A stretch of 64,000 nucleotides of DNA from Anagrus nilaparvatae (GCA_022575985.1 JAKSXM010000288.1:523501-587500), one strand, 5' to 3'. Numbered from the stretch's first letter, positions 21,151 to 33,800 are shown. Numbers and translations: made by a program. Notes: generated by a model not told the origin, from the sequence alone.

Positions 21151-23334
21151 AAAATTACAGAAACTTGGTCTTGATGAAAACTGGATACTTTGGATCTCTT
21201 CTTACCTATTTAAAAGATCTCAAAGGGTTTGGATAGATAATTGTCCATCCAAACCATTTGAAAATGTATCTGGGGTCCCTCAGGGAAGCAATCTTGGGCC
21301 ACTACTTTTTGTAATTTATATAAATGACTTACCCACCAATATTTTTAATAATCCTTCTATAAGCTGACGATTGTAAAATAGTGTAAAAAAGATTGCTTCT
21401 CAGTTGGATGCTTTAAAATTACAAACGGATCTTTTAGCACTTGAAGATTGAAGTAAAAAAAAACTGCATTCCCTTAAATATTAATAAATGTAATGTTTTG
21501 TATATTACGCGATCTAAATTTCCATTAATTTTTAATTATTATTTAAATAATAATGATTTAGAAAATGTCGTTTCATTTAAAGATTTAGGTGTGGTGTTTG
21601 ATGGGGTTACCCAGATATACAAAATTGAGGAGGAATTACGAGATTTTCCTACGAGAGGAAACCTTCCTCCTTTTTTTTAATCAGTGTCGCCCGTACGTAC
21701 TCTGCCACACTGTACCAGTTAGCGGTACTGCGCAGCATTTTCGGGACGACTCCTTCCGGCCTCCATTCATCGAAGGGCGGTCGCCCTTCAGCGAAGCGAG
21801 GACACCCAAAGAAGGTGTTCTCAGCGGTATCCACCTCGCCCGGGCAATGCAAGCATTTCGGAGATGTCACCTTGCGTCACTTGAAAAGCATATCGCGGAA
21901 ATAACCGTGACCAGTTAGGAACTGTGTAAGGTAGAAGTCTACCTCTCCATGATCACGGTTCATCCAGCTTTCCAAATCGATGATAAGGCGGTGCGTCCAA
22001 CGTCCCCTCGGGTCACCATTCCACCTACACTGCCAGTATTCCATTGTGTGGGAGCGAGCGCGAACGGAAGCTACGTCGCGCTCTTCTTCCTCACGGTTAT
22101 AGATTGCCTGCCTTTCCAAGGCAAGCAGATCGATGGGAATCACCCGAGCCACCACCTGGATCGCTGGCTCTGATACTGTCTTGTACGAGCAAGCGATTCG
22201 AAGTGCCCCCTGCCTCTGTACTGCCTTTAGTTTCTTGTAGTACTTTTTTATGCGGACATTTTCCGCCCACACCTCTGCACCGTAGAGCAATATGGAGTTG
22301 ACTGTCGTCATCAACAGCCTCCTCTTCTCTGATCTAGGACCGCCGATGTTCGTCATCAGCCACGAGAGGGACTTTGTCACCGGGCCAGCCTTTTCACGGG
22401 CCTGCTGGAATTGTCTATTGTAGGTCAACTTGTTATCCAAGAAGACCCCCAAATATTTGACCGATGGTTTGGTCTGGATCATAAGGGGATTACCTCCGTC
22501 ATCAAAGCTGATGCCGAATATGGTATCAACCCTTCTCCGGGTCAGAAGGACAATCTCCGTTTTCGGGACTGCCAGTCTTAGTCCGTGATCCGACATCCAG
22601 CTATTGATAAGGCGCATGGCCTCATCCAAGGTATTCTGCTGGTCCTCTGGCTCTCGAGCTGTTATGGTTAGAGCAACGTTATCCGCGTATCCGATCATGG
22701 AGCATCCATCCGGGAGCTCAATATTTAGCAAGCCGTCGTAAAAGGCATTCCACAGATCAGGACCCAGAACTGAACCCTGCGCTATGCCTGCGCTTAATAC
22801 TTTACCTCTTGTGCCATCGAGCGTGTCCCAGCGCAGGTATCGGTCCCGGAGGTAATCTCTGAGTATATTTCTCAGATAATCCGGAACTCTGAATACCTGC
22901 TCGAGGGAGTGCAACATATCGTCCTACTTAGCCGAGTTGAATGCGTTTTTCACATCCAACGTGACAAGCAGGACATTGTTCTCGTAGCGACTACAATTTT
23001 TATTCATTAATTAATCGTTGTATAAGACAATGGAATACCATCCCTCCCGAAGTCCAAATTTGTACTAATCCAACAACATTCAAAAATAGAGTCAAATCAT
23101 TATACCTAAAATCCTATTAAATATCATATTTTATTACTTGTAAAAATATCTAACTTAATTGTTGTAACTGGAAGTATTATTTTATTAAATACATATATAT
23201 TAATATACTAATTTTTAATTACTATATATCTTATAAATTTTATATATTCGCTTGCATAAAAATTCATTATATGTATTGGTCGCTTCGGACTGTTTATGTA
23301 AAATATAAATAAATAAATAAATAAATAAATAAAT
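21150..23334 (+). pseudogene. Jockey/CR1-like LINE relic, split by another LINE
   Basis: Two blocks belong together. Block one (21150-21602) encodes RT motifs KLGLDENWILWISSYL, GVPQGSNLGPLLFVIYINDL, a damaged ADD region and NVVSFKDLGVVFD. Block two (22991-23334) encodes the ORF2 C-terminus with LINRCIRQWNTIPPEV and TTFKNRVKSLYLKSY, then a stop. It ends in a (AAAT)n tail at about 23308-23334, the usual 3' end of such LINEs. Stops and frameshifts in block one show it is dead. The interval 21603-22990 is a separate minus-strand LINE inserted into it. Confidence 0.85.
21603..22990 (-). pseudogene. R1/LOA-like LINE, RT domain and 3' end, inserted in a Jockey-like relic
   Basis: Minus-strand LINE of the same family as the copy at 1-693. 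Reading from 22990, it has VTLDVKNAFNSAK with a stop where Trp is expected, GIAQGSVLGPDLWNAFYDGL, GYADNVALT, a thumb region with KTEIVLLTRRR and VKYLGVFLDNKL, and YKTVSEPAIQVVARVIPI. A frameshift near 21875 leads to CLHCPGEVDTAENTFFGC. The catalytic box is YADN rather than YADD, so RT should be inactive even without the other lesions. The element lacks its 5' half, and its 3' UTR carries an internal deletion relative to the first copy. Confidence 0.88.
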
Positions 23335-23956
23335 TTGCTGAAAACTTCAAAATATGATCAAAAAATGACTTTTTGTGGTTAGAGACGTAAGGAAGAATAT
23401 TCGTAAGTTTCTAGGTAAAGGGTGGTCTTTTGGTTCCCAAAGTATGCCCTGAAAATTTCACGGCAATCGGTTTCGTGGGCCGGAGCCCCCCTCTTTTCCG
23501 GGAATAGTCTTTTTTTTTCTTTTTTTTTCACTGCAACATCAAAAGGATACTTAATTGGTTTATTATTAACCTTACTAACCGTTGAAAGACAAAAATACCA
23601 TAAAGTGCACAATTCAATAATAATAATATTTTATTAACCCGCTCACTGGATTATCCAATCTAGTTGATATAGGGTTAACTTGTTTTTTTTTTAAATACTC
23701 AATTTTAGCACTGTTTTTTTTTTTTGTAAATTTTTTATTGATGTTCAAGTATAGGTATACTATTATTTTTTTAAAATATCTATTTGTTTTTATTATGCCA
23801 AATAAGAAAAAATTATACTTTTTTTTTAATAACCTGAAATGTCTTAGAACTGACAAAATTTTAATTTAATACATTTTTTACAATATTTAAAGCTGAAGCT
23901 TTTTTCTTCCAGTTTACCAACAATAACTTTTTTGTCATCTTTTAATTATAGTATCA
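23335..23956. other. Spacer, unclassified
   Basis: It includes a less AT-rich patch at 23440-23510 (AATCGGTTTCGTGGGCCGGA) whose short open frames on both strands show no known domain. No gene called. Confidence 0.35.
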
Positions 23957-24297
23957 CACTGTAAAAAATAACTTCCTTATATTAACAAAACAATTAGAAA
24001 ATTTTCGAAAAATTAGTAAATTTTCGAAAAAAATCGTAAATTTACTAAATTTAGTATATTATTGAAAAATTCGAGAATTCTCGATTTTTTTTGTAAATTC
24101 GCAATTTATATCTTAAAAAACATATTTTTTTTTAGCCTAAAAATTTTTTTACATATTCTCGAATTTTTTGATAATATACTAACTTTAGTAAATTTACGAT
24201 TTTTTTTCGAATATTTACAAAATTTTTTGAAAATTCACTAATTTTTCGGAAAAATTCTATTTTTTTTGTAAATCTAAGAAAGTTACTTTTTACAGTG
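23957..24297. mobile_element. Palindromic MITE with CACTGTAAAAA termini
   Basis: The element begins CACTGTAAAAAATAACTT and ends AAGTTACTTTTTACAGTG. The arms are long, with complementary ATTAGTAAATTTTCG and CGAATTTTTT blocks, so the 341 bp can form a hairpin. The centre (about 24108-24160) is nearly identical to a piece of the MITE in gene 2 intron 2. Target duplication not resolved. Confidence 0.75.
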
Positions 24298-26459
24298 CAT
24301 AAATACATTGTAAATATATATTGCTTGATTATTTCAAACGTTTGCTTCAAGTAGGTTTTCAAGCAGCTAATTATAACTTCGCATAGTCGTGATAAGGCCA
24401 AATAGTATAATTAAAATTAAAAAAAAAGGATGGAAATTTACTAATTCTCATAATATTTCATAATTTAATCAGCTATTCAAAAAAATATAGATTTTATAAT
24501 AATGCATAAATTTTCAATCAATATATTTTTATATTGCAGCATATCGTCACATTGGTTTTTTTTTTTTTACCTTTTTCACTAAATTTAAACTTAGCTCAAG
24601 TTTTACACTCTTTAATAGTTTAGCTAAGACTCGAGCTGTGACCTTAATTTTTTTCAGTTTGATTCTAACTTATTTAGTACTTTATTACTCTCAGAAGATA
24701 AAGACTCAAAATCAGATTTCTTGAATTTTTAAGCCATATATTTATACCATATAGTACAAGTAATAAAAAATTATATTAGCAAAGAAATTATCAATATTTG
24801 GAGTTTTCCAGTTATCAATCACAAAAGCAGTATTTTATTATAGATAATAATAGACAATTAATCTAAAATGTATTTTTTGATACTAGAAAATATACTTCAT
24901 GAAATTCATAATTATTAGAGGAGTGCGCCAGGTCATATTTAAATACAAATGCAGTTTTTTAAGTTTGGAGAAATTGACAGATAATCTAATGTACTATAAT
25001 ATGTGATCTATAGGCTTCTTGCAAGTAAAAAAATTTTTTAATGTGCATAATATTATATGGCTGTAGGATATTTGTAACCAAATAATTGCAAGAGGCTTTC
25101 AAAAATACTTTTTTATTATCTAGTGAATCATGATATAACAACGTAAAAATATTATTATTAAATCCTTTCTTTAAAGCTTTAAAAACATCGACAATAAAAT
25201 TTAAAAAAATATATGACATATTTTAAAAATGACTTTTTAATCGTTTGGAAAGTCGTTTATTATAGTTTAATTAAGTGCATAAATAAATCGTAATAAGCTT
25301 ATTAAATACTTTTATTAAATTTTTTGTTAATTTTGTTTTTTGATTTATTATTTAGTGCAGGAAATATATTTAAAAAAAAATTAATTTAAATAATACGTAA
25401 TATTTATTTAATTAAAATAATTTACATTATGTTTTATTTTTCTTTTGTCTCATTAAAATTAAAATAAATAATATTAAATGTATTTAATTATTTATAAGAT
25501 TAATAAGAACTATAAATATCAAATATATATTTTAAAAATATTTTAACCTTGAGAAGTTCAATTTTTTTAAATTTTGGTTCTACAAAAACAATTCTTAGTT
25601 ATTTAAATTTTTGGCAAGGGTAAATTTTTCATACTAGAATGTATGAGGAAGATTAACGTTTTCACAAATAGTAACGAAGTACTTGCATACAAACATTTTT
25701 TTTGCAAAAGAATTTTTTTTTGTATGTGAGCGTGGTAAATATAGGTAAGAATGCGTTTAGACTCCCGTCTTTGCAAGCCTTGTAAGTTGTATACCGACTA
25801 AACTCACCCTCAGTAAACCAACCAGTGCCTGATAATCTCAAACTGGGACTTGGAATTTGTTAAACACCTTTATAGGTATAACTTCAGTTTGGGAATCACA
25901 GCCTAGGTATAAAAATCTCTGGCCTGCCTAATTGCAAATGAAATTAATTCGCTAAAGTATAAAAAAATTTTTAAACAAAATTTTGTCATTTTTTACCTGG
26001 AATTAGTGAAACCACTCCTATTTTACTGTTCCTGATGCATAATTTTGAGATACAGCTGCTTCAAAGCTGGATTTTTTCAAGTTATTGATTTCAGCTACCT
26101 ATGTAGTTCAACCTAAATAACTCAAAACATGAAACTTTTTATATATACATATGATTTATTTTGGACCACTTCCGGTTTCAATTTTAACGGTTTGAATTTT
26201 ATAAACTAATCGTGAATCAAGTTCGCCATCGTGAAATTTGCTCAAATTTTCCCAAATTTTTGACCTATGTGTCAGTTTTTCCCGAAAAATCTTTTGACAT
26301 GTGCCAATCTAATGAGCACCCATAATCATTATTTTAGTTTGCCAAAGTCAGCCAAAAATAGTTTTCCACTTTTGTGTCAAAAATTGCGTTTTTCTTTTTT
26401 GAGTTACCTAATTACTCCAGTCAAAATACGGGTTTGGTTGTATTTTTACTGGCGAACAT
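24298..26459. other. AT-rich intergenic stretch, nothing firm
   Basis: A 77-codon open frame at 24986-25219 on the minus strand has no domain I can name. The rest is A/T-rich sequence without signals. Confidence 0.35.
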
Positions 26460-27060
26460 GAGATTTGCTTTACTATATGTTTTTTGGGTCGCTGAACACG
26501 AAAATCGGGGTCATTTCGTAAAGAAATGGGGGCTTCACCTCTAAGTTGCATATCCTCATAGTTGCACTTTGAGCGCTCAGATTCGCACCAAACGGGTTCT
26601 TTGGGTCACTTATCAAGAATTTCGACTTATATTTCATAAGTATTCAATATTTCTTGAGCATGCATTATAAAAAAAAAAAAAAAAATATTAAATGTCATTT
26701 ATTCATTTTTACCTTCACTACAATAATTTATTTTTCAGGTAAGTATTAATTTTTTATAAAAAAATAACAAATTTTTATTGATCTGCGGCCCAGGGACCTG
26801 AAATGACATAATCGGGATGCTCGAAGTGTGAAAATAGCAAAAACACACCTTTTAGGAGTAATTTCAGCTATTTTATGGGTGAAATTTTGAATATTTATGA
26901 AAAAGGAGTCGGAATTCTTGATTAGAGACCCACAAAACCTATATATACATATCCTGGATGCACAAAGTGCAAGAATAGCAAAAACACCCTTTTAAGGGGT
27001 AGTTTTAGCTAATTTAAGGGTGAAATATTTAATATTTATGAAAAGTAAGGTGGGAAAGTA
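26460..27060. repeat. Inverted pair of the 18-kb tandem-repeat family
   Basis: Plus-oriented unit at 26460-26640 (TTTTTTGGGTCGCTGAACAC, GGGTCACTTATCAAGAAT) and minus-oriented units at about 26780-27060 (CTTGATTAGAGACCCACAAA, AGCAAAAACACACCTTTTAG). They resemble the repeats at 18000-18540. The two orientations face each other across about 140 bp, so this could be one palindromic element. Confidence 0.55.
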
Positions 27061-29080
27061 AGGAGCAATTTTCAAAATCATTTTTTTGAGCCTAAAATTG
27101 ATTTTCAAAAGCATAAAAGGCAAATGTGTCAAAAGAAGAGTTTACCAGCATGAAAAGTATGGGAAAACATATGTAAAAAAAAATGACGCTTTTTGAGAAA
27201 TTTGTATTTTCCAGTTTCCTTTAGTTTTTCCGATTTTCCGGCTTTCCCTGATGTTTTTCCGAAAAAATATGGTCAGGCGGGAATTTTCACTACCTACCTT
27301 CATATAGAAAATATTTTTTAGGCTTATTTAGGGCGTCCAGAAAATAAAAAGCAAACGGGTGGCTGAGAATTCGAAAAAAATCAAAATTGGAAAAACAGCT
27401 GCCGGTTAGTTAAAAATTTCACTTGCAGTAGATACATCTATTCCGCAGTTGCATTTTTTTTCAGTTTAGGATAAAACGTAAGCAAAGCTAGCCAAAATAC
27501 ACAATTAGATTTATTTAGCAAAATTTATTAATTAAGATTTGAAGAAACCAATTTCTGTCCTATCAAAATAATAAGCATAATGCAGATTTGCAGATAATTC
27601 TAAATAATCTCTTCTACTTAATACTTATTGAATATTTATGAATGATGAGAAAGCGATTTAAATGAATACATAATTAATATTTTACATATTTGTTATCAAT
27701 TTAACCTCAAATGATTCAGCAAATACCTATATCTAAATGCTATGCACCTGGAAAAATAATTGCTGTTAACTGCAATGAAAGCTTATTTTATTTCCGATTT
27801 TGAAGTCAAGAAAGGTCATCTGTAAAGTTAAATATTATTGAAGTATTACTCACGAAGCATGATATTTTAAAATCAATAAATCACAAACTTTTACTGATAA
27901 TAAAATTATGCAATTTAAAAAATTAAATAATAAGTATACAATTAAGTAATGAAAAATAAAACTATATATTTAAAAAAAGTATAAATCATAGGTATATTTG
28001 CCTGGCAATTTTTTTATGAAGTTGCTTAGATTTTCAATTAACATACGAAAATAATTAAAAAATAAGATTCTGAAAATTTGAACATAAAAATTTCTACTAA
28101 ATACAGGGGTTGTTAGAAACCAAATTTACGGTCCCTTAAGAAACGATATCATTTTCATGTGCTTGTTGGAAATACCTAGGATTGGTTAAATGAGCTATAA
28201 TTTTGGTGATCATGTTTTTTTTGTTGGTAAACTGTACCTAATTTTCCTCGCTAATCGAAAATCCAAGTAACATTTTAAAATAATTGGCATTCAAACACAA
28301 ATAAACAGAAATATTGTACGTGTAATTTTTTTCATTACAGTAAATAAAAGCAAACATACAGCTCTTATTTTATAATTAAACCTCTCGTTACATAGATTTT
28401 GTTATTAATAAATAAAAATTTATAATTTTAGACCACTTTTTTTTCTTATTATTAAAAAATAATAAATAATTGTTTATGTAACATCCAATTAATAAAATAC
28501 AGCTTGTTAATTAAAACAAATTTTATTATTATTAAAAAAAAATAAATTGCGAAATATAATTTTGGTGTCAATTGCTTTTACCTGTAAGAAAAAAAAAAGA
28601 ACAAGATTGACACTGCATGACGTTATAAAAGCTTTAAAATCCTTAAAAAAAATTCAATAACTTCCTATAAATAAATTATGTACAATAAATAAATTTTATA
28701 TAATTTTTTTGATGAATATTATAGCCAAGAGCGTCAAATATTATTATTATTAAATTGTTGGTTATAATTTTATAATCATTACGTGATCGCAATTTAATAT
28801 TTTTATTCTAGTTTTTTAAAGAGACGCTTGTCTTGTATATTTGACCGTTAGCAGGTTTTATAATATATGAACCATTAATAGGTATAGAAAAATGTTAAAA
28901 TTAACATGTGTATGTGTGTGTTAAGCTGAGAAAGCTATTTTGGTGGTGGCTACCACAAGTTTTTTTTTTTCTTTCGTGGTTATTAGATTTTCCCCATATA
29001 GTTGTGATTTTTCATTATAATTGTCAGTTACTTTTGATACTTTATCTTAACTTCATCTAATATTTTCATTTATCGACATA
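27061..29080. other. Intergenic stretch upstream of gene 2
   Basis: AT-rich, no coding signal. It includes the immediate 5' flank of gene 2; I could not pick a convincing core promoter. Confidence 0.4.
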
Positions 29081-31801
29081 ATGATGTACTTTGTAAGTTT
29101 TTTAAAAAAGTACCTTAATTTTTTTAATTTATTTAATTTAAATTTAAATTTTTTTTTGTTTAATTTATATTTCGTGATTTGTTTAATTTTGATAATACAA
29201 AGACATTTATAATTATATTTTAGAAATTAATAATTGAATCGGAAAATTTATATTTCATTAAATAAACGTCATGTTATTAACTTTTGAATAATGAATAAAT
29301 TATCTAATTATAACATAAGTATGTGAATTAAAAATTAATTACTTACGTATTGTAAAAAAGTGTATTTTTACTAAATTACGAAGGTTTAAGGGCCCAAAGG
29401 GCAGTAAACGCATTTGGCACAATATACTTTTTTATAATAAATTTAGTAAGTTAGTATTTTGGGCAAAAAAGATGTCGTTAGAAAAAAGTATTTTTCTGCC
29501 CTAAATATAAAAAAAGTTAAAATTTTTACAGATTCTAGGATTATGTCTATTGATGACAATTAATGCTGAAAAAATTCAAGCAGAAATATCAGGTTGGTAA
29601 TAAATTTTATTATTTCTTTTTAATTCTAAAAATTAATTTTAATTTATTATTAATTGATTTAACTTTTCTTTGAATTATTTATTAATTAAAATATGGAATA
29701 AATAATTTCTTTTTTTAGTATTTTAATTAAAAATTTTTATTTATTTGTACAGCTTGATAATATTTTAATTTAATTGAAAAAATATTTAAATCATTAAAAT
29801 TTTATTGTCTTTTTTTATTGTTAAAGACCAGAAAGTATAATTTTCGGACGTAGAATATCTATTTGTTCAACAAGAGAAAAAAAATAGGATTTGGGTTTTT
29901 AATGCAGTTTTATGCACGAGCGAGTATAGTGGACGAGTGCATACAGCATTGAAAGTAAAATTTCCTATATTTTTTCCCGTGTTTAACACATAGTTTTTCA
30001 TTAAAAGCGAAAAAGATCACCCAAAGTTAAAAAAGTAGACATTTTTTACAGCTTATAATGAAAAACAGTTTATTCTTTTCACGGTCATTTTATGGCCCTC
30101 TTTTCATCTTCAAAAATTTTATATTCATTTTCTTATTTAAAAACATTTCAAGAATGTGTAAAAAAATTTTTAGGGGAAAAAAATGTTTTTATTGAGATAT
30201 TTTGATTTTTATGGACCGTAGTCAACATGAAACGCGTTTTTCTCAAAACTAATTTTTGAAATCGGTTTCAATTCTAACTCAAAAACTAATTAAGCTTTAA
30301 ACCTAATTCTCGATGCGTGCGTTTTCTTTGTTATTGCCTTGGTTATTGTAGTGCCAAGTCCCTAAACTGACAATATCAGAAAAAAGTGCATTAGAAAACT
30401 TTTTATTGACCATTGTAGGTTCATTCTTAAGTATATTTAAGTCCAAAAATGCACCTAAAATAATTGATAAAAAGTTTTTTAATGTTTTATTTCTGATATT
30501 ATCAGTTAAGAAACTTGGCACTTCGATAACAAAGAAAACGCACCAAGATTTAGGTCGATAGTTTAATTAGTTTTTGAGTCAGAACTTGAGAAAAACGCGT
30601 TTAAAGTTTTAAAACGCTATGTTTTCACGTTGGATACGGTCCATACAAATCAAAATATCTTAAAAAACATATTTTTTTAGCCTAAAAATTTTTTTACATA
30701 TTCTTAAAATGTTTTTAAGCAAGAAAATAAAAAAAACAGAAAATGCATAAAAATTTTTTGAAAATGAAAAGAGATCATTTTCATGTATTCGCTAAATAAA
30801 ATGCGTTGTTCTCTACCAACTAAAGTATATTAATATTTTTTATTTGTATTTCAAAAAATTTTTAACAATACACCATAAACATTGATAAAATTTGAAGCTA
30901 AGAATAAATAAATTTTTAAGATACTATTGCAGTTTAAAATATGGTCAACATCTTTTTACGTACTCTATAAAAATAAAATCCTCGCTATATAACCCAAGAA
31001 ATTAAGTACAATATGAAACTTAAAAAATTTTTCAAGCTTTTGTGACCATGCCAATTTGCCCCTGTAACGTAAAAATTTTAATTTTATTTATTATTTTAAA
31101 TTTTGGCAGTAAGAAAAGGTTTAAAAACAGAAATTATTAATACGCAGTTTTAAAAAAAAAAATTTTTTAAATCTTTTATAGAAAATCTACGTATAAAAAG
31201 AGGAAATATTAATCATGAATTGTCTCATCAACATGAAGAAAATATTCACTATCGTCCTTTCAATGAAGTCCCAAATCAAATCAAGCAATTAATAGAATAC
31301 CAAAACGTCCATCAACCTTTAGTAAATATACCACCTCAACCTGCAATAGATTTCAAGCAAAATCATGTTCAATCACATGTCCAAATTCAACATCATCAGC
31401 CTCAGCCAATCCAACAACAACCACAGCCACTTTTACACCAACAAGCTGCTATATCACGTCAACAATTAACTCAACCACATATTCACGTGCCAGTGACACA
31501 GTATTCTCCAAAAGTTCAATTGAATACTCTTCCACAACAACCAAATTACAAAGGAATACAAGCTGTCCAAGCTGGCTTAATAAGATCTCCAATACCTGTT
31601 CATCAACCATTAGCACCAAATCAGTATAATCCACAATATAAGACAACGTATGCACCTATACAGCAAATTCTACCTCCTCAACAAAATTATAATCAAATTT
31701 ATCAACATCAAAATAACGCTAATTATCAAAGAGAATTACCTCATTATATAAAACAATTGATTCATTCGCAACAAACAAATCAAGGTGGACAAAAATCATG
31801 A
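29081..31801 (+). CDS. Gene 2: secreted Gln/His/Pro-rich protein related to gene 1, three exons
   Basis: Exons 29081-29092, 29532-29592 and 31182-31801 join in frame to 230 codons with GT/AG junctions. The start ATG ATG TAC TTT followed by exon 2 gives a clear signal peptide (MMYFILGLCLLMTINA), so the product is secreted. IKRG (residues 29-32) is a dibasic site close behind it. Residues 54-66 (VPNQIKQLIEYQN) and 209-222 (ELPHYIKQLIHSQQ) match the helix-like motif of gene 1. Between them lies a Gln, His and Pro-rich low-complexity region. Intron phases and the GTTGGT donor of exon 2 also match gene 1. AATAAA lies about 290 bp after the stop. Function unknown; cuticle or matrix protein or a processed precursor are both possible. 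Confidence 0.72.
29900..29965 (-). repeat. Degraded CGCTCGCTACGC-type repeat in gene 2 intron 2
   Basis: On the minus strand this matches the repeats at 8.7 and 63.75 kb: AATGCTGTATGCACTCGTCC and TATACTCGCTCGTGCATA. It is more diverged than the other two copies. Confidence 0.5.
30100..30780. mobile_element. Palindromic MITE in gene 2 intron 2
   Basis: The arms are imperfect reverse complements about a centre near 30440. Examples are CTCTTTTCATCTTCAAAAA against TTTTTGAAAATGAAAAGAG, GCGTTTTCTTTGTTAT against ATAACAAAGAAAACGC, and CTAAACTGACAATATCAG against CTGATATTATCAGTTAAG. No transposase. Exact ends and target duplication not settled. Confidence 0.7.
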
Positions 31802-32086
31802 ATTTTAGAAAAAAAGCTTATCATAGAAGATAATTGCGCTGTGCTTTTGCATAGTTGTTTTATGTATAGTTAGTATTGTAGTAATAGAGCTTTATTGTAG
31901 TTATTAGAATTTATTTTTTACGAAAACTAAAATAATTACACTTTATACTAACACTAAAATTGATAATAGCTTAAATTCTTATAACTTTGATTAACAAAAA
32001 TAATATTTAATTTAAATTAATCAAAAAAAGTCAATATAATTTTTTAATTAAAGTTTTAATTTTTTTATTATTTATTTATTAATGTA

Positions 32087-32092
32087 AATAAA
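32087..32092 (+). terminator. Possible poly(A) signal of gene 2
   Basis: AATAAA about 286 bp after the gene 2 stop codon. Chance matches are common in this AT-rich DNA. Confidence 0.35.
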
Positions 32093-33235
32093 ATACTTTA
32101 AATAATCTTTAGCAAAAACGGAAAATTTTATTCACATTTTTTACGTGCCAAATTTAACGATCTTTAAATATGGGAAAAAATATATTTTTTATACATGCAT
32201 AATTCTTCGTATAACTGACCTAAATTGAAAGTGATGGTTGAGGAATTTGAAAAAACTGATTTCATTAGATTTTGTATGTAAAAATGACTCCAAAGTCGGA
32301 TTTTACGGTAAATTTCCTATTTTACCCTGAGAGAATAATTTTAAGTAACAAAATACGCGTTTATAAAATTAAAAAAATCCTATTTTGAAATTTGAAGCTA
32401 CATTATTTGGTCCATAACTCAGCACTCTTAAAAAATAAACTAAAATAAACACTCCTAATGTTCTTAGTAGCACAAAAAACATTTGGATCACTCAATTAAA
32501 ATAATTTTTAAACATTATTTAGTCCGCAAAAAGTTTCGTTCGTAAAAAACGATCTAATTTTTGATATTTAACCATTGAAATTAGCCCATAACTCTTCACC
32601 TTTAAAAATAGTATAAAATAAACGATTTTATCATTTTTAGTGACCACAAAAAACTATGGAATATGTCTCGAAATTTTATTTTTATTTAACTCATTTAATT
32701 TAGCAGCTTTAGAGCTTCCATGTGATTTTGAGCCATTTTAAAGAAAGCATAATTGTGCTGTTCAATGACAAAACATTTTTAGATGTGGGTTACAGGGAAT
32801 TTGTTTTTACATAAAATGCCATCCAAAATCACATGACCACCTAAGAATATCGAAACAAATTTTTTTTCTTGACAGTCTAATATATATGTATTATAAAGTT
32901 CTTGGATAAAATTTAAAAATATTTTTTGTTGACAAGTTTAAAAAAAAAGAGATAATAATAATTTGTTAATTATTTACACGTTCATAAATGTAAGCATAAA
33001 AAAAAACTGTTTACAAACACTTAATTTGAATAAAATTAAAATAACACATAAATAAATCAAATTTAATATTGTAAAAGACATTAATATACTTACTAGACTA
33101 AATAATTTATTTAAAAAAATAATTTTTAATTTTAATTTTTGTTTGTATTTTGTTTAATGCTTTAAAGCTTATAATTTATTATTAATTGACGTTAATTAGC
33201 TTGCTTTTAATTTTTAAATTAATGTATGTAAATAT

Positions 33236-33800
33236 AAAGAGCTTAAATCCGAATGTTGTTTTTTTTGAATTTTTATTATTAAATAATTAAATTCTACTTT
33301 TTCCGAGTATATTTTAATAAATTTTTTTTTACAAATAGGGGATTGAATAATTTTGTCAACAGGCACGATATCCAGGCTCGTTCAAAATGCGTTTTTAGCC
33401 CTGAAATTGCACTACAGATTTACTAAATTAAAATTCACGCTCCATAACATCTTTTTTTTATGGTTAATAATTTTCATTTGAATTAATTTTTTTGTTTTTT
33501 TTAAATCAATATTCGGATTTCGTAATTTGATGATTTTCTTTCATTAGTTTTTTATTTTCTAAAAATTATTAATTTTTACATTACTGCTGAAAATCATAAA
33601 AGCAATAAATAAATTTGTATAAAAATTTTTTTGTCTTAATTTTAAAGTTATAAATTAATAGTTTTGAAAATTTTTACAAAAATATTCATACAATGGTAAA
33701 TCCAGGGAAATTTCCGATTCAAAAACGCATTCGCAGACCTTTAAAACATTTGAGGTTTATACCGAAAATAATTTTTTAATCGTTTGGGCTTAAGCTCTTT
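33236..33800. mobile_element. Possible TIR element (AAGAGCTTAA termini)
   Basis: AAAGAGCTTAAATCC at the left and its approximate reverse complement GGGCTTAAGCTCTTT at the right enclose about 565 bp. Only the outer 15 bp or so match clearly, and no target duplication was settled. Confidence 0.35.

Noticed and set aside
24986..25219. Minus-strand frame with a vague resemblance to P-element or THAP transposase (DVFKALKKGFNNN)
   Set aside because: Only a dozen residues look suggestive. Neighbouring sequence gives no further transposase motif.
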